DNA of 64,000 nt from Tetracentron sinense (GCA_015143295.1 CM026570.1:26605250-26669249), one strand, 5' to 3'; shown: positions 22,472-33,966, counted from the stretch's first letter. Translations and numbers: made by a program. Notes: generated by a model from the letters alone, not told the origin.

Positions 22472-23866
22472 CTATTGTCGATGTTTAAGCCCCCTGCCTT
22501 TATCAGTGCGAGGTCTAGATGTCTCCTTATCAATACGTTGAGGTTTCAGCCCAGTCATCAGCAATTTCCCTTTGAGCGAGTGTTGTTCCATGGCTTTAGC
22601 AATTCCCGCAGCATACTTTGGAGGGGCTGCCGGTGTAGAGGAAGGAGGCACAACTACTGGCAGCTCCTCATCATGCTCGTCATCATGCTCACTAGCATCC
22701 TCCAACACCCTACTAGTAGACAACCCTATTGCCTCATCCAAATTAGAGAATTTGTTAGGACTGTTTATCGCGACAGGCACGGGTGGCTGGATTACGGTAT
22801 GTTGCTTATCACGTTTGCTAGTCACTACCTCCCAAGCTTGTTCAGATACGTCCACAAGTGTAGGGTCAAGTCCATGATCAGGACGAGACATAACAGAATT
22901 ATCCCGACTGATAGGAGAGACTCTCCTACTGGGTTCCCCAATTTCAGTAGAGGATGGTCTCGTCAATTCCCACCAAGACTTGGATGGCCTCTTCCGACTT
23001 CTACTACGCCCCCTACGGCTTGTCTCCACTCTGGTATTGTGTTTGTCCTCAGGGCCTCTTGGCTTCCCCTCTGGCAGAGAGCAACATTTAGTCGTTAGGT
23101 GCCCGAAAGTACAGCATTTGGCACATCTCGGGGGTTTCCAATCGTATTCCACTCTAAGTTCATAGTCTTCGTTACCATTTACGGAGATGGTAAGTTTGTC
23201 AGGAAGCTCCTGCTCCGCGGTTACCTCTATGGAGATTCTCGCATAGTTAAGTCTCTTGAGCGCCAGAGTTGGTTGGTCCGTAGTTAGTGGTTTGCCTATC
23301 AAGCTTGCAATGAAACCAAGATATTGGGAGTTCCACATAAATAGCGGAAGGTTGAAGATTTTTACCCATATAGGAATGCCAGAAAATTCAACCTTGTCTA
23401 GTTTGATACTTCTATTCCATTCGCGAAGCACCAACATGGTTTGACGTATTCTCCACGGGCCACCCTCTAGAATCACACCTTTGTCTTCCGGGCAGCTGAG
23501 CTTGAACAGGTAGAAGCCAGATTCAAGGCCAATAACCTCCACTTCACCTTTCAATTTCCACAACCTGGCGACTGTATTTTTAACGACAAAATAAGATGGT
23601 TTCGGCCCGAGAAAAAACCGCACCAAGGTATTATTCCACGGAGCAGAGTCTTGATCAAGTTCCACTGTAGACCGTTGAATGAACAGTTTACCATCTCGAA
23701 TATCCGGCTTGGTATATTCAAGAGTTGTACCAGCAACAGGTTTGGAGGAGCGTCCAAAAAGGTTCCTCCACGCAGTACTCCCAGAAGAAGTAGCTGATTT
23801 GCCCTCACAACCCTCTAGTGGGTTAAGTCCCACAGGGAGATCTAGCCCAACAGGTGCACCACGTGT
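22472..23866 (-). pseudogene. L1-B ORF1, 5'-truncated (DUF4283 and CCHC knuckle)
   Basis: The RNA-binding ORF1 protein of L1. Visible parts are a Gly/Ser-rich N-terminal piece, the DUF4283-like domain (WNNTLVRFFLGPKP, GFYLFKLSCPEDKGVILEGGPW, PIWVKIFNLPLFMW), VEYDWKPPRC leading into the CCHC knuckle CAKCCTFGHLTTKC, a basic RRGRSRSRKRPSKS stretch, and the low-complexity C-terminal tail. The native start codon is missing because the element is truncated. The open frame nevertheless runs upstream into satellite DNA to an ATG at 23980, giving a 502-codon frame whose first 38 codons are satellite. That start is accidental; I place the true L1 boundary at 23866 from the target-site duplication. Confidence 0.9.
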
Positions 23867-25565
23867 CTGAAACCCATACTTATAAAGTATACTTCGGCCT
23901 AAACCAACAAACGCGCACCAAATCCAAACCGGGGGTCGGATTATTATGCCATTTCTTCTAACACGTGTATTTTGAGCCAATCTAAGTGTGGGAATTCATA
24001 TTGATGGAATCCGAGGTCGTTTGCCCGATTTCGGCTCCGAGAGGCCCGAAATCCATACTTAGAAAGTGTACTTCGGCCTAAACCTACAAACGTGCTACAA
24101 ATCTAAACCGGGGTTGGATTTCAATGTCATTTCTGTTAACGCCTGTATTTCGACCCAGCCAAAGTGTGGGAATTCGTTTCGATGGAATCCGAGGTCGTTT
24201 GCCCGATTAGAACACCAAGAGGCCTAAAATCCATATTAGAAAGTATACTTCGGCATAAACCTACAAACGCGCACCAAATCCAAACCGAGGGCCAAATTTC
24301 GATGTCGTTTCTTCAAATGCATGTATTTCAACCCAACCTATGTATGGAAATTCGTTTCGATGGAAACCGAGGTCGTTTGCCCGATTTGGGCACTAAAAGA
24401 CCCGGAATGCATACTTAGAAAGTATACTTCTGCCAAAACCTACAAATGAGCTCCGAATCCAAACCGAGGTTGGATTTCGATGTTGTTTCAATTAACATGT
24501 GTATCTTGGGCCCAGTAAAAGTGTGGAAATTCGCTTCGATGGAATTCGAGGTCGTTTGCCCGATTTGGGCAATGAGAGGCCCGAAATCTATACTTAGAAA
24601 GTATACTTCGACCTAAAACTAAAACGCGTACAAAATCAAAACCAGGGGTCAGTTTTCAGTGTCATTTCCTCTAACACGTGTATTTCGACCAAACCTAGGT
24701 GTGGGAATTTGTTTTAATGGAATCTGAGGTCGTTTGCCCGATTTTGGCACCAAGAGGCCCGAAATTCATACTTCGAAAGTATACTTCGGCCTAAACGTAC
24801 AAACGTGCACCAAATCCAAACCGGAGGTCAGATTTCGATGATGTTTTTTCTAACGTGTGTATTTCGACCCAACTTAAGAGTGAGAATTCGTTTTGATCGA
24901 ATCTGAGGTCGTTTGCCCGATTAGAGCACTGAGAGGCTCGCAAATAATACTTAGAAAGTATACTTCGGCCTAAACCTACAAACACGCACCAAATCCAAAC
25001 TGGGGGTCGGATTTTGATGTCGGATCTTCAAACGCGTGTATTTTGACCCAACCTATGTCTGGAAATTCGTTTCGATGGAATCCGAGGTCGTTTGCCCAAT
25101 TTGGGCACCAAGAGGCCTGAAATACATACTTAAAAAGTATACTTCAGCTAAAACCTACAAACGAGTACCGAATCCAAATCAAGGGTAGGATTTTGATGTC
25201 GTTGCTATTAACGCGTGTATTTCGACCTAGCCAAGGTGTGGGAATCCGTTTCGATGGAATCCGATGTCAGTTCCCCGATTTGGGCAACGAGAGGCCCGAA
25301 AGCTATACTTAGAAAATATACTTCAACCTAAACCTAAAACGCGGACCAAATCCAAACCGGGGGTCAGATTTCAATGTCATTTCCTCTAACGCATGTATTT
25401 CGACCAAACCTAAGTGTGGAAATTTATTTCGATAGAATCTGAGTTCCGTTGCCCGATTTGGGCACCAAGAGGCTCGAAATGCATACTTAGAAATTATACT
25501 TCGGCTTAAAAGTAAAAACGCGCACCAAATTCAAACCGGAGGTCGGATTTCGTTGATGTTTCCTA
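23867..25565 (+). repeat. Satellite array block IV (~9 monomers)
   Basis: The satellite resumes immediately after L1-B with the second copy of its target-site duplication. Monomers here are somewhat different from blocks I and II: linkers GGGCACCAAGAGGCC and a variant with CCTAAAACGCG(G/T)ACCAAATCC recur about every third to fourth monomer (near 24605 and 25325), hinting at another local higher-order pattern. The block ends abruptly inside a monomer (GATTTCGTTGATGTTTCCTA) at the Copia LTR. No other feature was seen. Confidence 0.88.
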
Positions 25566-26364
25566 TGGAGAAACTTAAAAAACCTCTCTATCCACTCCCA
25601 AGGTTGTACTCCATGAAGTGGAATGGTTTACAATATATAGAGACCCAAAAACAATGTTTAGAAGTTGCTAAAATAGGTTGAACACCAAAGAGGCAAGCAA
25701 AGGAGTCGCATTAACAAAACTCCCATATCAGGGTCGACCCATGGAGATGGTTCGGTCCACCAAAGTGGACACTTCGGTTGACCGGATGATCCTCATGGGT
25801 AGACCCAAGTTTTTTCAACTCTCTACCCAAATTCACCATACAAATCAAGGCCTATTCAGGGTCAACCCAAAACGGTCTGGGTCGACCCAGAGGCTAAAAA
25901 CAATTTTAAAACTTCATTTTCAGCTCTCAGTCCCTTCATAAAAGTTGTAGCTATTTTCGACGCGGTCGATTTAACATATTATAGAGTAAAATCTGAGCTA
26001 CGGTTTGTAAGATATACCTCTTGCAAGAAACCTTGGTTTTTTGAAAAATTTCAGCATTGTTAACTTGTTATGCACTACTTATCTCATCACCTAGGGTCCG
26101 TATGATTAGACTAGGACACTTACCACCTAATGCATCATGGTAGGATTATTCTAGGTCAAATCCCACCTATGGTAGCATGGTATCTGGGTCACTTACCATC
26201 CTATGATGGAAATGATCAACCGAGTGGATCAACCGATCTTCTTTGGTCTTCAACTTCGCTTTGGCGTGGATGCTTGAAGGTAATGAACAAGACACACACC
26301 TAGACACCTAGACTCACTTGTTTTGACACCGGAATATGCCAAAACAAAAAACATGGACTTTACA
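25566..26364 (-). repeat. 3' LTR of the SIRE-like Copia element
   Basis: About 800 bp nearly collinear with 30750-31552. Its right end is the LTR terminus (CA on the plus strand, TG on the minus strand, TGTAAAGTCCATG). The minus strand carries a TATA-like TCTATATATTG at the same place as in the other LTR. It directly abuts satellite DNA at 25565. Confidence 0.88.
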
Positions 26365-26377
26365 ATCTCCCCCTTTG
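26365..26377 (-). other. Copia polypurine tract
   Basis: On the minus strand CCAAAGGGGGAGAT lies immediately before the 3' LTR start, the position and composition of the plus-strand primer of Copia elements. A second, similar purine run (CCAAAAGGGGGGAG on the minus strand, near 26680) lies about 300 bp upstream, as seen in some SIRE-type elements. Confidence 0.7.
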
Positions 26378-28169
26378 GCAATTCTGTGGCAAAACCAAAC
26401 TGAAGTACATGACTTGACACAAACACACCCAAACACATCAAAACTGTGAATTAGGACATTACATGACTCCAACACTCTTACATGACATTAATTGACAATT
26501 CATCTTAATTTAAGACACTTAAGCTCTTGTCAAGTAAAATCAGTCTGTTGCAACCCTGCACCTGCACATGCTAATAAACAAAACACCCAGTGAAGCATGT
26601 GTGGAATATGAAAATAAGTAATCACAGGTAAAGCAAGGAATGTACTGAACTTGGGAAATTGTACCCAACATTCTCCCCCCTTTTGGCACAATTGCCAAAA
26701 GTAGTCATGAAGCCAATATCATAAATAATATAGCAATTTAACACCTGTGAAATATCAAGGCAATCACAGTACAACCAAGTAAATGCAGACAATGAGGGGA
26801 CATAAGAGCGGGGAACAAGATAGAAATATAAAGCACAAACTCCCCCTCAACTACTCAGGCACAGAACTCCCCCTCAACAACTCAACTTGATCTTCTCTCC
26901 CAAAGATCAAGGATACCACCAAAAATAGGGCACCTATGCTAGAAAGGCCCATGCCAAACAAAAAGAAAAACACAAAAAAATATCATGGCCACACAAACAT
27001 GCATCAAAAGCATTCCAAACAATAGTAATTGAAGATTACAAATCCAATGAAGAACATGATTGGTTAGTCCGACTGAGGATACACATCTACCTAAATCTCA
27101 CGGAATGCTAAATTATAGCCAATTCACTTAGACACATTTAGTGAACAGTTCAAAAGTGAAGCATTGTGTGTAGTAGTGGTCTGACTAGATACTAGATCAA
27201 GGTTTCTTTCCCTTTCCAAGGATATGACATTAACCACAAAGGGGACTCTTAAAGACATAAATCTTAGAAGTCAAACCTAGTTAGATCCAGATATGCTGAT
27301 TTATTTATTTTTTTACATTTAGTGCTCCTATATCCATTTTATTTGACTCATTAGTTTTCTTTTATATTTGGTCAAATACCTCCAAACTTTGTAAGATTTC
27401 TTTTGATGATCTTTATCTGATCATATCTTTTCATGCAATGATGGCTTTCACACTATCTAGGTAGGTAGTCCTGGCTATTAGCAGCAGGGGCTTTCACTCT
27501 AGTGATCCAGATAGATACCTACTGTCCGTCTAGGTAGCCATTTCATACTGTTTGCATCCAATAGTGACTTTCACACCATCCCAGTAGGTAGCCCTTTTCA
27601 TTGCAACAAATTAAGCTCATGGAAAATACACAAAATGGGGATGACTAACAAATATGGTCATTCTAGATTAGTCATCCAAGGTCATACTATTGGGATAAGT
27701 CATACACCTACAGATTGGAAAATAGACCTCTCAATATAATTAGTTAGAGTGCATATGACATTTGTAAAGCATACACACATGAATAAGTCTCTAACTGTTC
27801 AAGATAAAACCGGTCTAATTTTCAGCATAACCAGGAGACTATGAAGGTGACATATCCTCAATTAGCAACAAACACATGTTCAACCCTAGACAAGTATAGA
27901 AATAAAGATCACATAAAGAATGCAGATCACGCAAGTCAAACAAGGGCAACATGAAAAAAAATCTTTTTGGATTTTATGGTTTTTCAATGTTTTTGGATTT
28001 TTCAAAATAAAAAAAACAGAAAAACAAACCAATTCAAATAAACACTAGTAAAAAGAAAGACTACTAGTATACACAAATAGCATAGCACTAGGACAAGATC
28101 AAATACTAACAGCACACCCTAGGCTATGATAGGCACGGGCTAAGTGAAGCCCTTCAGGTCTTCCTTTCT
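26378..28169 (-). other. Non-coding interior of the Copia element
   Basis: About 1.8 kb with no recognisable protein domain. It includes a repeated motif around 27450-27600 (CCAGATAGATACC/GTAGGTAGTCC-like, with CTTTCACAC(C/T)AT) and AT-rich stretches. In a complete SIRE-type element this side would carry the envelope-like and 3' untranslated region. I see nothing else in it. Confidence 0.5.
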
Positions 28170-29957
28170 CACCCAAACGGTTTTCGAAGTTTGATTGACC
28201 CTTTGGTCTCTAAACATTTCAGTTGAGGTAGGTATGACCTTTTGCCTCTTCCTCCTGTTCCTCCTTTCCAAGATTGAGTCTTAGAATTATGGGGGGCTTT
28301 ATGGTTCTCCCCGTTTCCTCCTCTATATCTAGTATTAGGAGTGTCATGACCATGCCACTGTCTAGAGTTGTGAGCAATCTTCATCACATCTTCACACAAA
28401 CTCCTAGACTTCTCCACTAAGACCTCCACTCTCATTTGAAGATTCTCATTAAAGTTGTTGTGGTTCTCAAAACCATGATTGGGCATTCTTCGAAGTTTAG
28501 GACATCAAGGCTTAATATGACCCTTCACTCCACAGGTATGACATGTAGGAATGAATTTCTGAGTAGAAGGGTCTTTTCTTTTAGCAGGAGGGCACCTTTT
28601 AGCACCCTCAGTGTTCGAGGTGGATGGTGTTCTCTTCACATCTCCACACCTCTGATTTTGCTCAAGATCAACGAACTTGATTTCAAGACTTGTCTTTTCA
28701 TCAAAACAAACATGTAGATTAGATTCAAGTAGCTAAGTCTTGGCAAGGAGGGAAGCCTTCTCTTCCTCAAACTGTGACACAAGAGCTTTCAACCCTAAAG
28801 CCACTTGGTCTAAGGCATTTTTTTCTATTTCAATAGATTTGATCTTTTTGGACATGGAAAACTGAACCTTTTTCAGCTTTAGGCATTCCTGAAATAGTTC
28901 ATCATAGACTGCCCCAAGCTCTCCCTTAGAATCTGAGTCATTCTGACTCTCATCATCCTCCTCACCATCACTACATTGTTGGTTACTCACAGCATGTGAA
29001 GAAGATTTCTCAATCCCAGGTAAGGGTGCAGTGAAGGCCACATAACCCCTAGTCTCCTCACAAGAAGAACTATCTGATTCCTCATATTCAGATTCACTGT
29101 CATCCCTTGCCTTGCCCTTAAATGTTTTCTTATTAGAGCATTCAGCGGTAATATGGCCGAAGCCTTGACATTCATAGCATTGAACACCTTGAGATTTCTT
29201 GTCCATACTTTTAAAATATTTCTTGTTTTCAAAGTGCTTGGACTTGGGCTTTTCAAAAGATTTTTGACCTTTCAGATTAAAAATCTTATTCAGTTTCAAA
29301 AATTTTCTGAATTTCTTAGCAAACAAAGCCAACTCTTTTTCTTCATCCTCAGAGTCACTATCTGAACCATCTATGGATTCCTTGATGGACTTCAAGGCAA
29401 TGGATTTTGGTTTCTTAGATGGGTTCAGATTTAACTCATAGGTTTGGAGAGAACCAACCAACTCTTCATGTTTGAGAGCATCAACATTTTTGCTCTCCTC
29501 GATGGCGGTAACCTTCGATCAAAATCTCTCAGGTAGAGATCTCAAAAATTTTCTAACAATTTTGGACTCTGGAATTCTTTCCCCTAGATTGAAACTAGAA
29601 TTGACAATGTCACTTAGATTAACATAAAAACTATCAAAAGTTTCATTATCATCCATCATCAACTTTTCAAACTTAGAGGTCAGCAATTGAAGTTTGGAGA
29701 TCTTGACAGTTGTAGTCCCTTCATGGGTAATTTGAAGAATGTCTCATGCCTCCTTCGAAGTGTCACATTTAGAAATATGTCGAAATTCTTCAAGTGTGAC
29801 AGCGGCGAAGATTGCATTTAAACCCTTGTTATTCCATCTACAACTTTCAAGTTCTACATTGGTCCATTCAGAAGAAGGTTTAGGGATGGTCTGGTCATTT
29901 ATGATCGTTGTTGGATGGGTCCAACCTTGTTCAATGGAGAACCATACTCTCATCTAG
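28170..29957 (-). pseudogene. Copia gag region with two zinc knuckles, fossil
   Basis: The retrotransposon coat protein region. Near its start it reads MRVWFSIEQGW..., with NAIFAAVTLEEFRHIS typical of SIRE-type gag. An acidic/basic linker (SDSDSEDEEKELALFAKKF) precedes a first CCHC knuckle CYECQGFGHITAEC (~29180), then an acidic serine-rich stretch and a coiled-coil-like segment. A second knuckle, CHTCGVKGHIK, lies near 28520. This double-knuckle layout is what I expect of SIRE/Maximus gag. It is broken in a few places. Confidence 0.82.
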
Positions 29958-30027
29958 TGATTTTAGAAAGAGATTCATATTCACTGAAAAATATGCGACA
30001 AGATCACACTAAAAAGTTAGTGAACCC

Positions 30028-30039
30028 GCTCTGATACCA
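30028..30039 (-). other. Copia primer-binding site (tRNA-Met type)
   Basis: TGGTATCAGAGC on the minus strand, complementary to the 3' end of initiator tRNA-Met. It lies two bases inside the CA end of the LTR and fixes the LTR boundary at 30042. Confidence 0.85.
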
Positions 30040-30041
30040 AT

Positions 30042-31552
30042 TGAAAAATCAAATTCGCTGAACCTCATATCCGATGTTTGAGTTGAGAATCTCACAAGTT
30101 CAAGGGGGTGGTTCGGTTTCCTTAAAAGTCGATCTACCCTTTTGATGATTTTAACAATTAAGTTATTAGTTTAAGGGATGTTAAAATTTAAGTGCGGAAA
30201 TAGAAAACCAAGAAAACCACAACACAACGATTTTTACGTGGAAACCCTTCCGGGAAAAACCATGGGACCTACTCCAGCCATAAGAATCCACTAAGACAAA
30301 GTAAACAAGAACTTACAAGACTCAAACTTGACTCCTTCAGACTCGACACCACGATCCTTCAGTTCTTAGTCCTCCACGCCTTGAAAAGTTATCACGTACT
30401 CACAAGTCCCGTGATCAACCATAGCCGCTTGTACTTCTCTTTGTGTCTCGAAAAACAGTCCACGATCTTCTGATCGATCCCCGTCAATGACGGCTTCAGA
30501 ATCCACCGACCAAATCACTCTACCACGATCCTTCTTGGATCGATCTCCTTCGCAAAGGCTCCGGAACACTCTGGCCAAGGTGTTCTATCTAGAATAGGTT
30601 GATAGTTTGATAAGAATCATCACCTAGATGGACTCCTTCAATGCACAAGTCCAAACAAGCTAATATGGAGCTTTGGGATTGCCAACTCTAGGTTTAATGC
30701 ACTAACAAAATGGGTTGAGAAAAATATATTCCATAGGTTTTATGACCTTTGGAGAAACTTAAAAAACCTCTCTACCCACTCCCAAGGTTGTACTCCATGA
30801 AGTGGAATGGTTCACAATATATAGAGACCTAAAAACAATGTTTAGAAGTTGCTAAAATAGGTTGAAAACCAAAGAGGCAAGCAAATGAGTCACATTAGCA
30901 AAACTCCCATATCAGGGTCGACCCATGGAGATGGTTCGGTCAACCAAAAGGGTACACTTTGGTCGACCGGATGATCCTCATGGGTAGACCCAAGTTTTTT
31001 CAACACTCTGCCCAAATTCACCATACAAATCAGGGCCTATTCAGGGTCGACCCAAAACGGTCTGGGTCGATCCAGAGGCTAAAAACGATTTTAAAAAAAT
31101 TTGTTATCAGCTCTCAATCCCTTCACAAAAGTTGTAGCTCTGTTCGACGCGGTCGATTTGACATATTATAGAGTAAAATCTGAGCTACGGTTTGTGAGAT
31201 ATGCCTCTCGCAAGTAACCTTAGTTTTTTGAAAACTTTCAGCATTGTTAACTTGTTATGCACTACTTATCTCATCACCTAGGGTCTGTATGATTAGACTA
31301 GGACACTTACCACTTAAGGCATCATGTTAGGATTATTCTATGTCAAATCCCACTTATGGTAGCATGGTATTTAGGTCACCTACCATCCAATGAAGGAAAT
31401 GATCAACCGAGTGGATTAACCGGTCTTCTTTGGTCTTCAACTTCGCTTTGGCGTGGATGCTTGAAGGTAATGAACAAGACACACACCTAGACACCTAGAC
31501 TCACTTGTTTTGACACCAGAATATGCCAACACAAAAAAACATGGACTTTACA
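30042..31552 (-). repeat. 5' LTR of the SIRE-like Copia element
   Basis: 1,511 bp with TG/CA ends when read on the minus strand (TGTAAAGTCC...TTTTTCA). A TATA-like TCTATATATTGTG on the minus strand lies near 30815. The outer 803 bp correspond to the copy at 25566-26364. A 70-codon frame at 30366-30578 lies inside it and is not a gene. Confidence 0.82.
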
Positions 31553-33044
31553 GAATCCGAGATAGTTTGCCCGATTTGGGCACCAAGAGGCCAGAAATCC
31601 ATACTTCGAAAGTATTCTTCGGCCTAAGCCTATAAACGCCCACCAAATCCAAACCGGGGGTCGGATTTCGATGTCATTTTTTCAAATGCGTGTATTTTAA
31701 CCCAAACTATGTATGAAAATTCGTTTCGATAGAATCCGTAGTCCTTTGCCCGATTTGGGCACCAAGAGGCTCGGAATCCATACACTTAGAAAGTATACTT
31801 TAGCCTAAACATACAAACTCGCACCAAATCCAAACCGGGGATGGATTTCGATGCCGCTTCTTCGAACGTGTGTATTTCGACCCAATCTAAGTGTTGGAAT
31901 TCGTTTTGATGGAATCCAAGGCCGTTTGCCCGATTTGGACACCAAGATGGTTGGAATTCATAGAAAGTATACTTCGGCCTAAACTTAAAAAAGAGCACTA
32001 AATCCAAACCGTGGGTCGAATTTTGATGTCGTTTCTTCTAACACATATAATTCGACCCAACATAAGTGAGGGAATTCGTTTCGATAGAATCCGATGTCGT
32101 TTGCTCGATTTGGGCTCCGAGAGGCCCGTAATCCATACTTAGAAAGTATACATCGGCTTAAACCTATAACACGCACCAAATCCAAACGGGGGGTCGGATT
32201 TTGATTTCGTTTCTCTTAACACATGTATTTCGACCCAGCCAAAGTGTCGGAATTTGTTTCGATGGAATCCGAGCTCATTTACCCGATTTGAGCATCGAGA
32301 GGCTCAGAATCCATACTTAGTATACTTCGACCAAAACCTACAAATGTGCACCCTCGGATTTCGATGTTGGTTCTTTACACGCATGAATTTCGACCCAACC
32401 TATGTGGGGAAATTCATTTCGATGGAATCCGAGGTCGTTTGCCCGATTTGGGCACTAAGAAGCCCGAAATCCATACTTGTAAAGTATACTTCGGCCTAAA
32501 CCAATAAACGCACACCAAATCCAAACCGGGGGTCGGATTTTGATGCCATTTCTTCTAACACGTGTATTTCGAGTCAATCTAAATGTGAGAATTCATTTTG
32601 ATGGAATCCGAGGTCGTTTGCCCAATTTGGGCTCCGAGAGGCCCGAAATCCATACTTAGAAAGTATCCTTCGGCCTAAACCTACAAACGTGCAACAAATC
32701 CAAACCGGGGGTCAGATTTTGATGTCGTTTCTATTAACGCATGTATTTCAACCCAGCCAAAGTGTGGGAATTTGATTCGATGGAATCCGAGCTAGTTTGC
32801 CCGATTAGATCACGAGAGGCCTGAAATCCATACTTAGAAAGTATACTTCGGCCTAAACCTACAAACGCGCACCAAATCCAAACCGGGGATCAGATTTCGA
32901 TGTCGTTTCTTCAAACGCGTGTATTTCAACCCAACCTGTGTATGGAAATTCGTTTCGATGGAAACTGAGGTCGTTTGCCCGATTTGGGAACCAAAAGGCC
33001 CGAAATGCTTACTTAGAAAGTATACTTCAGTCAAAACCTACAAA
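31553..33044 (+). repeat. Satellite array block V (~8 monomers)
   Basis: The satellite continues after the Copia element, starting part-way into a monomer at GAATCCGAGATAGTTTGCC. Several monomers carry internal deletions (around 31960 and 32320). The block ends at CCTACAAATG, where the Tat-like LTR starts. No gene or other feature. Confidence 0.88.
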
Positions 33045-33966
33045 TGAGTATAAGCACCCGATTTTTACACCCGCACCTAACGGTAGTTAAAACCTTTTAA
33101 CTATGGTTACTCCCCTCATACCATAGCTAAACCCTAGCTGAACCCTAGGTAAAACCCTAGGACCTATCCCAAGTTAAACCTTAGGACCCGCCCTAAGTCA
33201 AACCCTAGAATGCCCATGTCAAAAATCCTAGCCTAAGGTGACCTAAGACCCTTGGCCTATAGGGCCTGACCCCTAGTCTAGGCCCTTAAGGCCCAAAAAC
33301 CCTTAGAACAAACTCCCATACCCGTATATACAGGGCCCAGCTCATTTACCAGCAAATCCCATAATGTCGGTAGAAGATCTACTGACATTATTGTTTGGCC
33401 TTGTTTCAAGCTGTCAGTAGATCTTCTACCGACAGTATGTGAGTTACAAGTTTGCAAGCTACAAACGCCTTGCACACTCAACCCTCACCTCGGTCTCTCC
33501 CGTCAGGCCTCTTAGTCGACCATCACCAGGTCCAATACACTTCTTCCCCTTCTCCTTAAACCCCCATTAGGTCCCCTCGAGCTTCCTCTATAAATCCAAA
33601 CTCACCTACTATACAAACAGTCTGATTTTTTAGAGGAGAATCCCTGTTGCAAGATCGTGTCCCTCAGCCTCCCCCTCCCCTGGTCTTGATCCCATGACTC
33701 CCCCAGACCTGCTTTTAAGCCTACCCTAAATGCTGCAGGCACCACCGTAGCACCACCACTGAGCATTCGGCCACCACCAGATCGGCTGAAACAGAGCACT
33801 GGGTAGGGACACCCTTACCCATTTCCTTTTGTTCTCTCTATCTTGTGAGCCCCTGGTCAATTCCAGGGGAGTTATGTGCTTTATTTTTAATGCTTAGTAG
33901 GTAAATCAACCCATACAGGGCGTTGACTCACCTAAACCATAGGTGTGGTGAACCCCTACCGGCATT
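33045..33966 (+). repeat. Tat-like 5' LTR, piece 1
   Basis: Starts at TGAGTATAAGCACCCG directly after satellite. It is rich in AAACCCTAG and CCTAGG words. A 23-bp perfect inverted repeat (TGTCGGTAGAAGATCTACTG... at 33365-33387 and its complement at 33412-33434, 24-nt loop) is its most striking part. The right end, CCGGCATT, is cut by the Athila-like element. No gene; open frames at 33278-33481 and 33602-33799 lie in LTR sequence. Confidence 0.65.
33365..33434. repeat. 23-bp perfect inverted repeat with 24-nt spacer
   Basis: The arms 33365-33387 and 33412-33434 are exact reverse complements. Each arm is itself nearly palindromic (TGTCGGTA / TACTGACA around GAAGATC), so the region could form one long hairpin or two short ones. 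It is one of five dyads with the core GGTA...TACC in this LTR. Confidence 0.85.

Larger units (their letters stand above)
18271..23866 (-). mobile_element. L1-B: 5.6-kb plant L1 LINE, the least damaged of the three
   Basis: A minus-strand L1 with a 15-bp target-site duplication, CTGAAACCC(G/A)TACTT, at 18256-18270 and 23867-23881 (one mismatch). The poly(A) tail (T run after 18270) and the GGGGTCTGCCTAACCCC stem-loop (18296-18312) mark the 3' end. It is 5'-truncated within or close to the start of ORF1. ORF2 is uninterrupted for 991 codons and then continues in another frame for the RNase H part, so only one frame change is apparent in the element. The nearly perfect target-site duplication and intact reading frames imply a recent insertion into the satellite. 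Confidence 0.94.
25566..31552 (-). mobile_element. SIRE-like Copia LTR retrotransposon, broken fossil
   Basis: A minus-strand Copia element inserted in the satellite. On the minus strand its order is 5' LTR (31552-30042), a primer-binding site matching initiator tRNA-Met (30039-30028), a gag region with two CCHC zinc knuckles (29957 to ~28170), a non-coding stretch, a polypurine tract (26377-26365) and a 3' LTR (26364-25566). The only protein region I can recognise is gag; the element is clearly broken and incomplete. By hand count the shared ~800 bp of the two LTRs differ at roughly 50-55 sites (6-7%), suggesting an age of a few million years under usual plant rates. No target-site duplication is visible. 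Confidence 0.88.

Noticed and set aside
22475-23098. 207-codon plus-strand open frame
   Set aside because: Antisense shadow of L1-B ORF1; no recognisable domain and biased residues expected from the reverse frame.
30366-30578. 70-codon minus-strand frame
   Set aside because: Lies wholly inside the Copia 5' LTR.
234-33044. Dozens of 60-133-codon open frames in the satellite, e.g. 1332-1733 plus, 15306-15686 minus, 13530-13877 minus
   Set aside because: They repeat the same peptide words (SKYGFRASR, NDLGFHRNEFPH, RFGFGA) once per monomer in shifting frames, because the period is close to a multiple of three. No domain, start context or independent conservation.
33365-33434. Possible microRNA precursor from the 23-bp inverted repeat
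   Set aside because: The arms pair perfectly and the stem is short; it lies in an LTR and neighbours similar dyads. No mature-miRNA-like bulged duplex or flanking lower stem.
33602-33799. 65-codon minus-strand frame in Tat-like LTR
   Set aside because: No domain, LTR sequence, antisense to the element.
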